Below, piece after piece: positions 35,079-43,257 of a stretch of DNA of 64,000 nucleotides. Within the stretch, counting starts at the first letter, position 1. Every line of letters starts with the position of its first letter. The translations under genes were made by a program, and so were the position numbers. The DNA comes from Rhizobium sp. RM (lineage in GTDB: Bacteria; Pseudomonadota; Alphaproteobacteria; Rhizobiales; Rhizobiaceae), in assembly GCF_013390595.1 (NCBI RefSeq), contig NZ_JACAWV010000002.1, positions 186,001-250,000 on the forward strand, in the 5' to 3' direction. The notes beneath the pieces were generated by a model. It searched no databases. It was given only the letters and a program-made list of their open reading frames with translations, and was not told the origin of the DNA.

Positions 35079-35444
35079 GATAGATTCGCCCGCGTCATTT
35101 TTTCTTCATCTACCGTATTTCCTGCAGGCGCGGTACTCTCCTCGATATTGATGGTGTGAGCGGCGACGTCGCAAAAGCGCCAAATCTCTCGGTCAGAAAA
35201 GTTATCAGCGCAAATGCCGTGGGGCATGCCCATTATTTAGCCTGTCATTTGCAAATTTGCTGACCTCACTGCACAGCTTGTGGTTTTGCTCCTGGTGTGT
35301 CTTCCGACATGTTTCGATCGCGATGTTACGTGAGGATGTTACGGATCAAATCGATTTGCATGGGTTCGTTTCGTCACGGTGAGAACGGCTTTCTTGGCAA
35401 TGTCACAAATGAAAATGAATTTCAAAAATCGCTAATTTAACGAA

Positions 35445-35458
35445 CTGAAACGTTTCAG
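35445..35458. promoter_or_regulatory. 14-bp perfect palindrome, LacI-family-like operator
   Basis: CTGAAACGTTTCAG has the central CG and AAACGTTT core typical of LacI/GalR-family operators. No LacI-type regulator is in the window and no gene starts close by, so its target is unclear. Confidence 0.4.
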
Positions 35459-35548
35459 GTCGATGTTTTTTTGCTGCGCCGCCGCATATCTTGAAAATTA
35501 GACATAGCTAATGTTTCTGTGAACGGAATGAAAACAAACAGGAGACGA

Positions 35549-35584
35549 ATGGCGGATGTTATGCACGTTTATGGTGTCGTCTAG
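35549..35584 (+). other. Short frame with a good ribosome site (possible leader peptide)
   Basis: AGGAG lies 4-5 bases before ATG, and the 11-codon frame MADVMHVYGVV ends TAG. No attenuator structure or adjacent biosynthetic gene was identified, so it is only a candidate. Confidence 0.2.
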
Positions 35585-35915
35585 GATTATTTTCGAGGTT
35601 GCTTGATTGCTGCACAATCTCCGCGTGAAAACTCTGCAACCCGGATTGCAATGCGCCGTGAAATCATTTTGCAAAAGTTGCAGCACTTGTCCGATAAGTC
35701 GCAAATTCGCAAATCGGGCCTTCATCGCGGTAGAAGGGCAACCTAGATGACAGAAGATCGTTACCTTTGCAGTGTCTGTGTTAAATCGTACGAGCCAGAA
35801 AAAAGGCTATGCTAAAAGCGAGGGGCTCGAAGGGCGATTGTTGGAGCGGCGCATTTTTACGCAGCATCCGACGGATGGGCATGAAAAGAAGAGCGTAAGA
35901 AAGGGACAAGTCGGC

Positions 35916-36350
35916 ATGCAACATGACCACTACAATCCGGACTACCTCCGAACGATCCTGACGAAAGTCGAAACGATTGCTCTGCTTGGCGCGTCTCCCA
36001 ACCCTGCGCGGCCGAGCCATGGCGTCATGCGGTTTCTTCTGGCCAAGGGCTACCATGTCATTCCCGTCAATCCCGGGCAGGCAGGCAAGGAAATCCTGGG
36101 GCAGAAGGTCTATGCCCGTCTTTCCGATATTCCCGAGCCGGTCGACATGATCGATGTTTTTCGCGCGCCGGAATATCTCTCGGATGTCGTCGAGGAGGCG
36201 ATTCTCCTGCCTGAACGCCCAGCCGTGCTCTGGGGGCAGCTTTCCGTGCGCGACGACGATGCAGCCGCCAAGGCGGAATCCTACGGCATAGATGTTGTGA
36301 TGGACCGTTGCCCGGCAATTGAGTATCCGCGTCTCAATATTAAGCGATAG
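35916..36350 (+). CDS. CoA-binding domain protein
   Basis: The 144-residue protein is a single CoA-binding (YccU-like) Rossmann domain: IALLGASPNPARPSHGVMRFLLAKGYHVIPVNP, then DIPEPVDMIDVFR and LWGQLSV, ending CPAIEYPRL. The family binds acyl-CoA; its role is unknown. I use the ATG at 35916, since the 48 upstream codons are not conserved-looking. It precedes the sulfhydrylase gene by 74 bases. Confidence 0.82.
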   Translation: MQHDHYNPDYLRTILTKVETIALLGASPNPARPSHGVMRFLLAKGYHVIPVNPGQAGKEILGQKVYARLSDIPEPVDMIDVFRAPEYLSDVVEEAILLPERPAVLWGQLSVRDDDAAAKAESYGIDVVMDRCPAIEYPRLNIKR

Positions 36351-36395
36351 TTGGAACGCAACAGGCTTACCATTTGCCGCCAAGGCGTTATGATC

Positions 36396-36417
36396 CCTCC
36401 AAAATTTCAATTGGAGG
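36396..36417 (+). promoter_or_regulatory. Hairpin that hides the metY ribosome binding site
   Basis: CCTCCAA (36396-36402) pairs perfectly with TTGGAGG (36411-36417) across an 8-base loop. The right arm contains the GGAGG ribosome site, 7 bases before the ATG at 36425. Folding would block translation. No known riboswitch core was recognised. Confidence 0.5.
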
Positions 36418-36424
36418 AAACATT

Positions 36425-37708
36425 ATGTCGAGCAGCAATCCCGGTTTCGCCACGCTTGCCGTACACGCGGGTGCACAGCCCGATCCGACAACGGGTGCCC
36501 GGGCTACGCCGATCTATCAGACGACGGCCTATGCCTTCCGGGATTCCGATCATGCTGCTGCTCTGTTCGGGCTGAAGGAATTCGGCAATATCTATACGCG
36601 CATCATGAACCCCACCCAGGCCGTGCTCGAAGAACGCGTTGCGGCACTGGAAGGCGGCACGGCAGCCCTTGCCGTCGCATCCGGCCATGCGGCTCAGATG
36701 CTGGTGTTCCACACGCTTCTTCAGCCCGGTGACAATTTCGTTGCCGCCCGCCAGCTTTACGGCGGCTCCGTCAACCAGTTCGGTCATGCTTTCAAGAATT
36801 TCGGCTGGCAGGTTCGCTGGGCCGATGCGGCCGAACCGGCAAGCTTCGAAAATCAGATCGATGATCGCACCCGGGCAATCTTCATCGAAAGCCTTGCCAA
36901 TCCGGGCGGCACCTTCGTCGATATCGCCGCCATTGCCGATATCGCACACCGCCGTGGACTGCCGCTGATCGTCGATAATACCATGGCAAGCCCTTATCTC
37001 GTTCGCCCGCTCGAACATGGCGCGGACATCGTTGTGCATTCGCTGACCAAGTTTCTCGGCGGTCACGGCAATTCCATGGGAGGCGTCATCGTCGATGGCG
37101 GCACCTTCGACTGGTCGGCCACGGATCGCTACCCGGCGTTGTCTCAGCCACGTCCGGAATATTCAGGCGTCGTGCTGCACCAGACGTTCGGTAACTTTGC
37201 CTTTGCCATTGCCTGCCGGGTGCTCGGCCTTCGCGATCTCGGCCCATCGATTGCGCCGTTCAATGCGTTTCTTATTCTGACCGGCATCGAAACCCTGCCG
37301 CTACGCGTCCAGCGCCATTCCGACAACGCGCTTGCCGTAGCCAAATGGTTGAAGTCGCATGCCAAGATCAGCTGGGTGCACTATGCCGGGCTGGAAGACA
37401 GCGACAATCACGCGATCCAGCAGCACTATTCGCCGAAGGGCGCAGGCTCTGTCTTCACCTTCGGCATCAAGGGTGGATATGAAGCCGGAAAGAAGCTGGT
37501 CGAGGGGCTGCAGCTCTTCTCGCATCTCGCCAATATCGGCGATACGCGCTCGCTGGTCATCCACCCGGCCTCCACCACCCATGCGCAATTGACGCCGGAA
37601 CAGCAGAAGGCCGCAGGTGCCGGCCCGGATGTCGTCCGCCTGTCGATCGGCATCGAAGATGTCAACGACATCATCGCCGATCTCGAGCAGTCGCTCGCCA
37701 AGATCTGA
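36425..37708 (+). CDS. metY: O-acetylhomoserine aminocarboxypropyltransferase (sulfhydrylase)
   Basis: The 427-residue PLP enzyme of the Cys/Met metabolism family condenses O-acetylhomoserine with sulfide or methanethiol to form homocysteine or methionine. The Schiff-base lysine is K209 in HSLTKFLGGHG; YTRIMNPTQAVLEERVAALEGG and NTMASPYL are family hallmarks. Length (about 427-430) fits MetY rather than the shorter cystathionine synthases. Start at 36425 with GGAGG; that site lies in a hairpin. With cysK and sseA it forms the sulfur-assimilation side of the window. Confidence 0.9.
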   Translation: MSSSNPGFATLAVHAGAQPDPTTGARATPIYQTTAYAFRDSDHAAALFGLKEFGNIYTRIMNPTQAVLEERVAALEGGTAALAVASGHAAQMLVFHTLLQPGDNFVAARQLYGGSVNQFGHAFKNFGWQVRWADAAEPASFENQIDDRTRAIFIESLANPGGTFVDIAAIADIAHRRGLPLIVDNTMASPYLVRPLEHGADIVVHSLTKFLGGHGNSMGGVIVDGGTFDWSATDRYPALSQPRPEYSGVVLHQTFGNFAFAIACRVLGLRDLGPSIAPFNAFLILTGIETLPLRVQRHSDNALAVAKWLKSHAKISWVHYAGLEDSDNHAIQQHYSPKGAGSVFTFGIKGGYEAGKKLVEGLQLFSHLANIGDTRSLVIHPASTTHAQLTPEQQKAAGAGPDVVRLSIGIEDVNDIIADLEQSLAKI

Positions 37709-37726
37709 TCCCGCCGGAGCATGCCC

Positions 37727-38083
37727 ATGACGAATTTTCTGACCTTCGCGACCGATGGCGATCTTGCTGGCGTTCAACCGGAAGAGGGTGCGCCTGCGCC
37801 CGACCGGCTGGTTTCCGGTGATCCCAAATTCACGACGTGGAATCTGGAGGAGGCTTCAGGTGGTCTTTATGCCGGTATCTGGCAGTCGACGCCGGGCAAA
37901 TGGCGGGTGGTCTACGATGAGTGGGAATATTTCAGCATCCTTGAAGGTCACTCCGTGCTGACGGAGGAGGGCGGCGAGCCCATCCACCTTCAAAAAGGCG
38001 ACAGGCTCATTGTGCGGCCTGGTTTCAAGGGAACCTGGGAAGTCATCGAAACGACCCGCAAGGATTACGTCATCCGCCTGTAA
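37727..38083 (+). CDS. Cupin domain protein (DUF861-like)
   Basis: The 118-residue single-domain protein has the compact cupin pattern of DUF861: GLYAGIWQSTPGKWRV, YDEWEYFSILEGHSVLTEEGG and DRLIVRPGFKGTWEVIETTRKDYVI. The family includes (S)-ureidoglycine aminohydrolase relatives, but no substrate can be named. ATG 37727 has GGAG 7 bases upstream; an ATG at 37721 is too close. It is 18 bases after metY and likely in its transcript. Confidence 0.83.
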   Translation: MTNFLTFATDGDLAGVQPEEGAPAPDRLVSGDPKFTTWNLEEASGGLYAGIWQSTPGKWRVVYDEWEYFSILEGHSVLTEEGGEPIHLQKGDRLIVRPGFKGTWEVIETTRKDYVIRL

Positions 38084-38103
38084 CGGCGGATGATACCGTG
38101 CCG

Positions 38104-38805
38104 TTAACGCAGCAGCATGGCCAGGACTGGCGCAACAAGAACGTTGACCAGTCCGACAATCACCATCACCAGTCCTGCGATCGAGCCTTCTTCCTGACCG
38201 ATCTGGTGTGCTCTTGCGACACCGGCGCCATGCGCGCCCATGCCGAAAAGGGCGCCGCGTGCCAGCGACGACTTGAGTGGCAGATAGCGCAGCAGCGTTT
38301 CGCCAAGTGCGGCACCCAGCACGCCCGTCAGCACCACGAACACGGCAGTCAGATCGGGCACGCCGCCAATGTCCTGTGAAATGGTCATGGCGAAGGGCGT
38401 GCTGATCGATCTTGGCAAGAGGCTGAGACGCAAGGCTCCGTCGATGCTGAGAAGGCTCGCCAGCGCCCATGCGGTCACCATCGCCGTCGTGCTGCCAACC
38501 GTTACGCCGAAGGCCAGCACCGGCCAGTACCGGCGGATCATCGCCCGCTGCTCATAGATCGGAATGGCGAAGGCGACCGTCACCGGGCCAAGCAGCAGCA
38601 TCAACCAGTGTGTTGCGTGGATGTACTCGGCATAACCCGTGTTCATGGCAAGCGCGATCAAGATCAGAAACAGCGGCGCCAGAAGCAGCGGAGAGAGATA
38701 GGGTTTCGGCCAACGGCCATAAATCCGCTTCGAGACGTAATAGAGAACGATTGTTGCTGCCGACCAGAATGCCGTCTGGAAGATGAGACTGTCAGACGGG
38801 AACAT
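38104..38805 (-). CDS. lrgB: LrgB-family membrane protein
   Basis: The 233-residue protein has about seven hydrophobic helices and the LrgB hallmarks: SLLPRSISTPFAMTISQDIGG and MGAHGAGVARAHQIGQEEGSIAGLVM. With LrgA it forms the holin-like/antiholin pair linked to murein hydrolase control and, in some bacteria, pyruvate or glycolate transport. It overlaps lrgA by 14 bases. Convergent stop with the cupin gene. Confidence 0.9.
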   Translation of the reverse strand: MFPSDSLIFQTAFWSAATIVLYYVSKRIYGRWPKPYLSPLLLAPLFLILIALAMNTGYAEYIHATHWLMLLLGPVTVAFAIPIYEQRAMIRRYWPVLAFGVTVGSTTAMVTAWALASLLSIDGALRLSLLPRSISTPFAMTISQDIGGVPDLTAVFVVLTGVLGAALGETLLRYLPLKSSLARGALFGMGAHGAGVARAHQIGQEEGSIAGLVMVIVGLVNVLVAPVLAMLLR

Positions 38806-39211
38806 GGCGTTGCTCCAGCCGCATCATCATGCGGTAGCCGAAATCGACGGCGAGCGCGGTCGAGCACATCACGGCTGCCGTGCCGCCGAGAATGACGGCG
38901 AGGATTTTCAGGCCGACAATGCCGAGAAATTCCTGGTGGTCGAGAACCGCGAGAACAGCAGGTACGAAAAACAGCAGCATGTCCGCCAGCAGCCATTGCG
39001 CGCCGCCACGCATGCTTGTCGGCTTGATCTTGCCCGAGGCGAGCAGAATGAGCACGAGTGCCAATCCGGCGACCGCACCGGGAAACGGCAGATGCGCAAT
39101 ACGAACGATGGCTTCGCCAAGCAGCCAGAAGGCGCTGATGATGATGATCTGGAAAAGCCTGCTGGAGACAATACGGTTGTGCAGAGTGTGTGTTGCCTTG
39201 TTTATCGTCAT
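38792..39211 (-). CDS. lrgA: LrgA/CidA-family holin-like protein
   Basis: The 139-residue protein has four hydrophobic helices and the CidA/LrgA core: FWLLGEAIVRIAHLPFPGAVAGLALV, followed by ADMLLFFVPAVLAVLDH. It is first in the lrgAB unit and divergent from a LysR gene that probably controls it. Confidence 0.88.
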   Translation of the reverse strand: MTINKATHTLHNRIVSSRLFQIIIISAFWLLGEAIVRIAHLPFPGAVAGLALVLILLASGKIKPTSMRGGAQWLLADMLLFFVPAVLAVLDHQEFLGIVGLKILAVILGGTAAVMCSTALAVDFGYRMMMRLEQRHVPV

Positions 39212-39283
39212 CTGACTGACCCTTGCTGCGACAACCTCCCTTGACCCGCACTATAGTTTGCGCCCCTATATTCTCAAAATGAA

Positions 39284-39301
39284 TTGATTGAATACTATCA
39301 A
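39284..39301. promoter_or_regulatory. Candidate LysR operator between lrgA and its divergent regulator
   Basis: TTGAT-N8-ATCAA contains the T-N11-A pattern of LysR-type sites and lies in the 107-base divergent gap, 18 bases before the regulator ATG. Confidence 0.45.
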
Positions 39302-39318
39302 GTCAGGATTGGAATAGT

Positions 39319-40200
39319 ATGGAGCTGCGAACTCTGAATGCCTTTGTTGAAGTCGTCCGTCAGGGCGGCTTTTCCCAGGCCGCAAAAACCGTCTTCATGA
39401 CGCAGTCGACCGTCAGCAAGGCGGTCAAGCAGTTGGAGGATGAGTTGGGTCTGGTGCTTCTGGACCGGCTGGGACATCGTTCCACGCTGACGGAAGCGGG
39501 AAAGATCGTCTACGAACGGGCGATCAGGATATTGGCGGAGCGCGCCGACCTGATTGCCGAGCTTTCCGATCTGCGCGGCCTCCAGCGCGGAACCTTGCGC
39601 CTCGGTCTTCCGCCCATCGGTTCGGACATGCTGTTTGCGCCCTTGTTTGCCATTTACCGAAGCCGCTACCCCGGCATCGACATCCAGCTTGTGGAACATG
39701 GCAGCAAACGTCTGGAAGAGCTGGTCAAGGCGGGGGAGGTCGATCTCGGCGCATCGCTGTTGCCGGTGCCGGACGATTTTGAATGGCAGGATGTGCGTCA
39801 GGAGCCGCTCGAGGTGCTGATACGCAGCAATCATCCGCTGGCGGAGCGAAGCGTGGTAGACCTGCATGAATTGCAGGACATCCCCTTCATTCTCTTCGAT
39901 GCCGGTTTTGCGCTTAATCCGATCATTCTCGATGCGTGCCGGCAGGCCGGATTTTCACCCAGCATCGCCGCCAGAAGCAGCCAGATCAATTTCATCGTCG
40001 AGCTGGTCGGCGCAGGTCTGGGGGTCGGTTTCCTGCCGCGGATGATAGCGGAAAAACGTGTTCGCCCCGGTGTTGTGCATATCCCGGTTTCGACACCGGG
40101 AATGCAATGGCATATGGCGTGGATATCGCGAAAGGGCGCTTATCTCTCACATGCGGCGCGCGCCTGGCTTGATCTCGCCAGAAGCGAGACCGTCGCCTGA
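39319..40200 (+). CDS. LysR-family regulator, probable CidR-like regulator of lrgAB
   Basis: The 293-residue protein has an N-terminal helix-turn-helix (FVEVVRQGGFSQAAKTVFMTQSTVSKAVKQLE, residues 8-40) and a LysR substrate domain. Divergence from lrgAB matches the CidR-cidAB layout of other bacteria, where the regulator responds to acetate or overflow metabolism. That role is inference from position. ATG at 39319 opens MELRTLNAF, the standard start. Confidence 0.85.
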   Translation: MELRTLNAFVEVVRQGGFSQAAKTVFMTQSTVSKAVKQLEDELGLVLLDRLGHRSTLTEAGKIVYERAIRILAERADLIAELSDLRGLQRGTLRLGLPPIGSDMLFAPLFAIYRSRYPGIDIQLVEHGSKRLEELVKAGEVDLGASLLPVPDDFEWQDVRQEPLEVLIRSNHPLAERSVVDLHELQDIPFILFDAGFALNPIILDACRQAGFSPSIAARSSQINFIVELVGAGLGVGFLPRMIAEKRVRPGVVHIPVSTPGMQWHMAWISRKGAYLSHAARAWLDLARSETVA

Positions 40201-40216
40201 CGAACCGCGCTCGAAC

Positions 40217-41470
40217 TCACCAGGTCAGGTCAAGCCGCTCCAGCCCGTGGAAGGGGTAGACGTTCTTGACGCTCGGGGACGTCGCAATCTTGAGGTTCGG
40301 CAACCGTTTGAAAAGCAGCGGCAGAACGAGATTGAGCTCCAGCCTTGCAAGCGGCGCGCCGATGCAGAAATGAATACCCGCACCAAAGGAGACGTTGGCG
40401 CCTTCGTTGCGCTCTGGCCTGAAGTCCAGCGGATCGCTGAATTTCAGTGGATCGAGATTGGCCGCAGCAAGAATGAGATTGATCTGGTCACCACGCTTGA
40501 ACGAGATACCGTCAATCTCGGCGGGTTCCAGCGCCCAGCGCTGGAACAGGTGGACCGGCGCGCAAATGCGCAAGGTCTCTTCAACGACGCGTTCGGTCGT
40601 CGTTTCGTCGCGAAACATCGTTTCCGGAGCGATGCCGCTTTCCAGGATCATCCGCACCGAATTGCCGATCTGGTGCACCGTTGCCTCATGGCCTGCATTC
40701 AGCAGCACGATTGTCGTGGAAATGAGTTCATCGTCGGTCAGATACTGGCCCTTGTGTTCCGTGTGGATCATGTGGCTCAGAAGGTCGTCCTGCGGCTTTG
40801 CCCTGCGCTCCGCGATCACGCCGCGCACATAATCAGCAAATTCCCTGGATGCCTTGTCAGCCGCAAGCTCATCCTCATGGGTGCGCTTGAACATGTACAT
40901 GCCGACATAGTCATGCGACCACTTCAGCAATTGCGGCCCCATCTCCTCGGGAATGCCGATCATGTTGGCAATCATCGTCACCGGAATGATGTCAGCGAAG
41001 GTCGAAAGCAACTCCGTCTTGCCATCCTTCTCAAAGGCATCGATCAGCCGGTTGGCCAGCGCCATGATCTCCGGTGTCATCTTCTCGACATGCCGGGAAA
41101 CGAATGCGCGGTTGACCAGCGTGCGCAGCCGCGTGTGTTCCGGCGGTTCGATTTCGAGAAGCGAGTGCCGTTCTGCGGCATAGAAGTGTTTCACATGTTC
41201 GGACGGTTCCGGCAGGCCAAGTTCTTCGCGGCTTGCAACATGCAGGATCTGTCGTCCGAAACGACGGTCGCGCAACAGGCTGCTGACGTGGTCGTAGCCG
41301 GTGAAGAACCATTGCTTCTGCTCTTCCCAGTAAAAGGTGGGACACTGTGCATGAAGCATGGCATAGGCCGCGTTCGGATTGCGGTAGAACGCCGGTTCGC
41401 GCGCATCGAAAGACACGCGGCGAGTAGCGGCATCGATTTTATAAAAGGGAGATGATGCTGTCATTTCCAA
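40217..41470 (-). CDS. Cytochrome P450
   Basis: The 417-residue soluble P450 has the heme loop FGAGIHFCIGAPLARLE with C369 as the thiolate ligand, an I-helix LLNAGHEATVH with the AGHEAT oxygen-binding motif and the ETLRICAPVHLFQRWA ExxR motif. No ferredoxin or reductase gene is adjacent, so electrons must come from a shared partner. Substrate unknown; the nearest genes (LysR and GGDEF) give no clue. Confidence 0.92.
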   Translation of the reverse strand: MEMTASSPFYKIDAATRRVSFDAREPAFYRNPNAAYAMLHAQCPTFYWEEQKQWFFTGYDHVSSLLRDRRFGRQILHVASREELGLPEPSEHVKHFYAAERHSLLEIEPPEHTRLRTLVNRAFVSRHVEKMTPEIMALANRLIDAFEKDGKTELLSTFADIIPVTMIANMIGIPEEMGPQLLKWSHDYVGMYMFKRTHEDELAADKASREFADYVRGVIAERRAKPQDDLLSHMIHTEHKGQYLTDDELISTTIVLLNAGHEATVHQIGNSVRMILESGIAPETMFRDETTTERVVEETLRICAPVHLFQRWALEPAEIDGISFKRGDQINLILAAANLDPLKFSDPLDFRPERNEGANVSFGAGIHFCIGAPLARLELNLVLPLLFKRLPNLKIATSPSVKNVYPFHGLERLDLTW

Positions 41471-41554
41471 GATTTAGTCCGGCTTCGCAGATTTGAAAAG
41501 AGTGCCTTTTCATCTTGCGGTAGCAGGAGTTTCTTTTTCTCGGGAGACAGCGTT

Positions 41555-42802
41555 TCAGCGGTTTGCGATCGCCGCAATCTTGTTCAGCGCCGCAACCTGC
41601 CGGTCGGCATTGTTGTCCATCGGATCTTCCTGACGATCGACAGCGGGAACGACGATATTCATGGAATCGCGGTTGACGACAGTACGGTTGCGTCCGGATT
41701 TCTTGGCGGAATAAAGCGCCCGGTCGGCTTCGGTCAGCAACTTGTTGAGGTCTGCCTCACCGATGACGGAATCGGCGATGCCGGCGCTGACGGTGACCTG
41801 AATCTGCTGCCCTTCCGCGAGGATCGGCGATTTGCACAGAGCCATACGAATGTTTTCGGCGAGGATGATCGCCTGTGCCGGATCGTCGGCTGCACAGATC
41901 AGCGCAAATTCCTCGCCTCCCATGCGCACGAAAAGACCCCGCTCATTGATGATCTTTGCTGCGAGATGACAGAAGTGCACCAGTACGGCGTCACCGGCCT
42001 GATGCCCGTGCCTGTCGTTGATCTTCTTGAAATGGTCGATGTCGAACACCGTCAGTACAACATGACTGGCTGCGGCAGGCACGCGTGACTTGATGCGGTC
42101 GAATTCTTCGGCAAGGCCGCGACGGTTCAGGACGCCGGTCAGATGGTCGGTCATCGCCAGGCGGTTGAGGCGTCTTTCGGTCTCTTCCATCATGATCTTC
42201 GCGCTGATCATGATGATGGCGGTAAAGCCAAGCGCGCTGGAGAAGGCGAGCGGCACGGTCAAGGGTATGGCGTGTGAGGACGACATGTCTTTCGGCAGCA
42301 CGAAAAACGCGGTGATTGCGCTGGAGACTGCCTGAAACACCAGAATTGCGGCAAGCGCCTTGCGGTTGCCCTGGTTCGGCGCATCCTTCTTGAGAACGAT
42401 GGCTGCCAGCATGAAGTAACCGATGGCGGCGCAGCCTTGATAAAGCAGAATGCGCGACACCATGTTTTCGCGCACCGGCTGCAGGAACATGCCGGCGATC
42501 CAGATAAGCGCCGGGATCGCGATCCAGCCGGCGAGTTTGCGCTGTTCGAATGTCATCAGACCCGCCAGCCAGAAACCGAAGGCGGCCAGGGTCAACGTGT
42601 TGCCGACCTCGATAGACAGGAAACTGGCGATATCGCCACGCATGGCAATCAGGATGGTGCCGGTGCCGGTCGCGATGAAACCTGCTGCGAAGTAGAGATT
42701 ATGCGGTCGGGACGGGCGGTGCAGCCAGAGCGTACCGAGCAGGACGGCAAGGGTCAGAGTTTCGGCGGCCCATAGAAATAGGCCAGTCTTCGCATCCAGC
42801 AT
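41555..42802 (-). CDS. Membrane diguanylate cyclase (GGDEF)
   Basis: The 415-residue protein has about six N-terminal membrane helices (residues 5-195) and a GGDEF domain from about 215: TDHLTGVLNRRGL, VFDIDHFKKINDRHGHQAGD and the active site RMGGEEFAL (GGEEF). It should make cyclic di-GMP. The N-terminal sensor is of unknown ligand. The ATG at 42802 is preceded by A-rich sequence. A PilZ receptor is encoded at 3881-4216. Confidence 0.9.
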   Translation of the reverse strand: MLDAKTGLFLWAAETLTLAVLLGTLWLHRPSRPHNLYFAAGFIATGTGTILIAMRGDIASFLSIEVGNTLTLAAFGFWLAGLMTFEQRKLAGWIAIPALIWIAGMFLQPVRENMVSRILLYQGCAAIGYFMLAAIVLKKDAPNQGNRKALAAILVFQAVSSAITAFFVLPKDMSSSHAIPLTVPLAFSSALGFTAIIMISAKIMMEETERRLNRLAMTDHLTGVLNRRGLAEEFDRIKSRVPAAASHVVLTVFDIDHFKKINDRHGHQAGDAVLVHFCHLAAKIINERGLFVRMGGEEFALICAADDPAQAIILAENIRMALCKSPILAEGQQIQVTVSAGIADSVIGEADLNKLLTEADRALYSAKKSGRNRTVVNRDSMNIVVPAVDRQEDPMDNNADRQVAALNKIAAIANR

Positions 42803-43257
42803 TGCAAAAAAATCCTACTCGCGCGATCACGCCCCAAAAGGGCAGGTTCCCGCGCTCGATCAATGTCGCGAACACTGAAAACCTATCAGAATGCCATTTC
42901 GTCCACGATGGACCGTACCACTGCAGGCGGCGAAACTCGAAGGTAGTATCACCACCAAATACCTAACGAGTTCTTGCCATTGATAAGTTACATCTGTGTA
43001 TAACCAAATGATTTTATGTTTACCCGTCGGTTACCAAGAATTGCTTCCTTCGTGGAAAACGGGTCTGGACCACGTTTGCCGGTTTCAGGAGACCGCGGAC
43101 CTGTTAAGGAGCAGGCCGAAACGCGCTTCTGTCGTTAAGGATATGCGGCTTCGTGTCTTGAAGTACGGGGCAGTGACACTCTATGTAGAGAAATGAAGTT
43201 TAGAAGTGATTCCGGAGCGGGTTTCCGCATCGGGTAAGAGTTTGACAAAGGACGGAC
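42803..43257. other. 455-base stretch upstream of clpP
   Basis: It contains the clpP heat-shock-type promoter at 43157-43186. An open frame at 42996-43196 lacks a ribosome site and overlaps the promoter, so I do not call it a gene. No other element recognised. Confidence 0.5.
43157..43186 (+). promoter_or_regulatory. RpoH-type heat-shock promoter of clpP
   Basis: CTTGAA (43157-43162) and CTATGT (43181-43186) are separated by 18 bases, close to the alphaproteobacterial sigma-32 pattern CTTG-N17/18-CTATAT. The predicted transcript starts near 43193, leaving a 65-base leader to the clpP ATG. Confidence 0.65.

Larger units (their letters stand above)
35079..35915. other. 837-base gene-poor stretch
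   Basis: No convincing protein gene is visible. It is AT-richer to the eye and holds a direct repeat GATGTTACG (twice near 35320-35345), a 14-bp perfect palindrome at 35445-35458 and a short frame with a ribosome site at 35549-35584. A small RNA or a long leader for the CoA-binding gene is possible. A minus-strand open frame at 35498-35725 has no recognisable protein features. Confidence 0.4.

Noticed and set aside
36351-36424. SAM-II riboswitch upstream of metY
   Set aside because: Looked for the conserved pseudoknot core; the short leader does not contain it. Only the ribosome-site hairpin is supported.
40058-41455. 465-codon open frame antisense to the P450 gene
   Set aside because: P450 motifs on the minus strand are unambiguous; the plus frame has no family features.
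42996-43196. 66-codon open frame upstream of clpP
   Set aside because: No ribosome site, and it overlaps the predicted clpP promoter; composition does not look coding.
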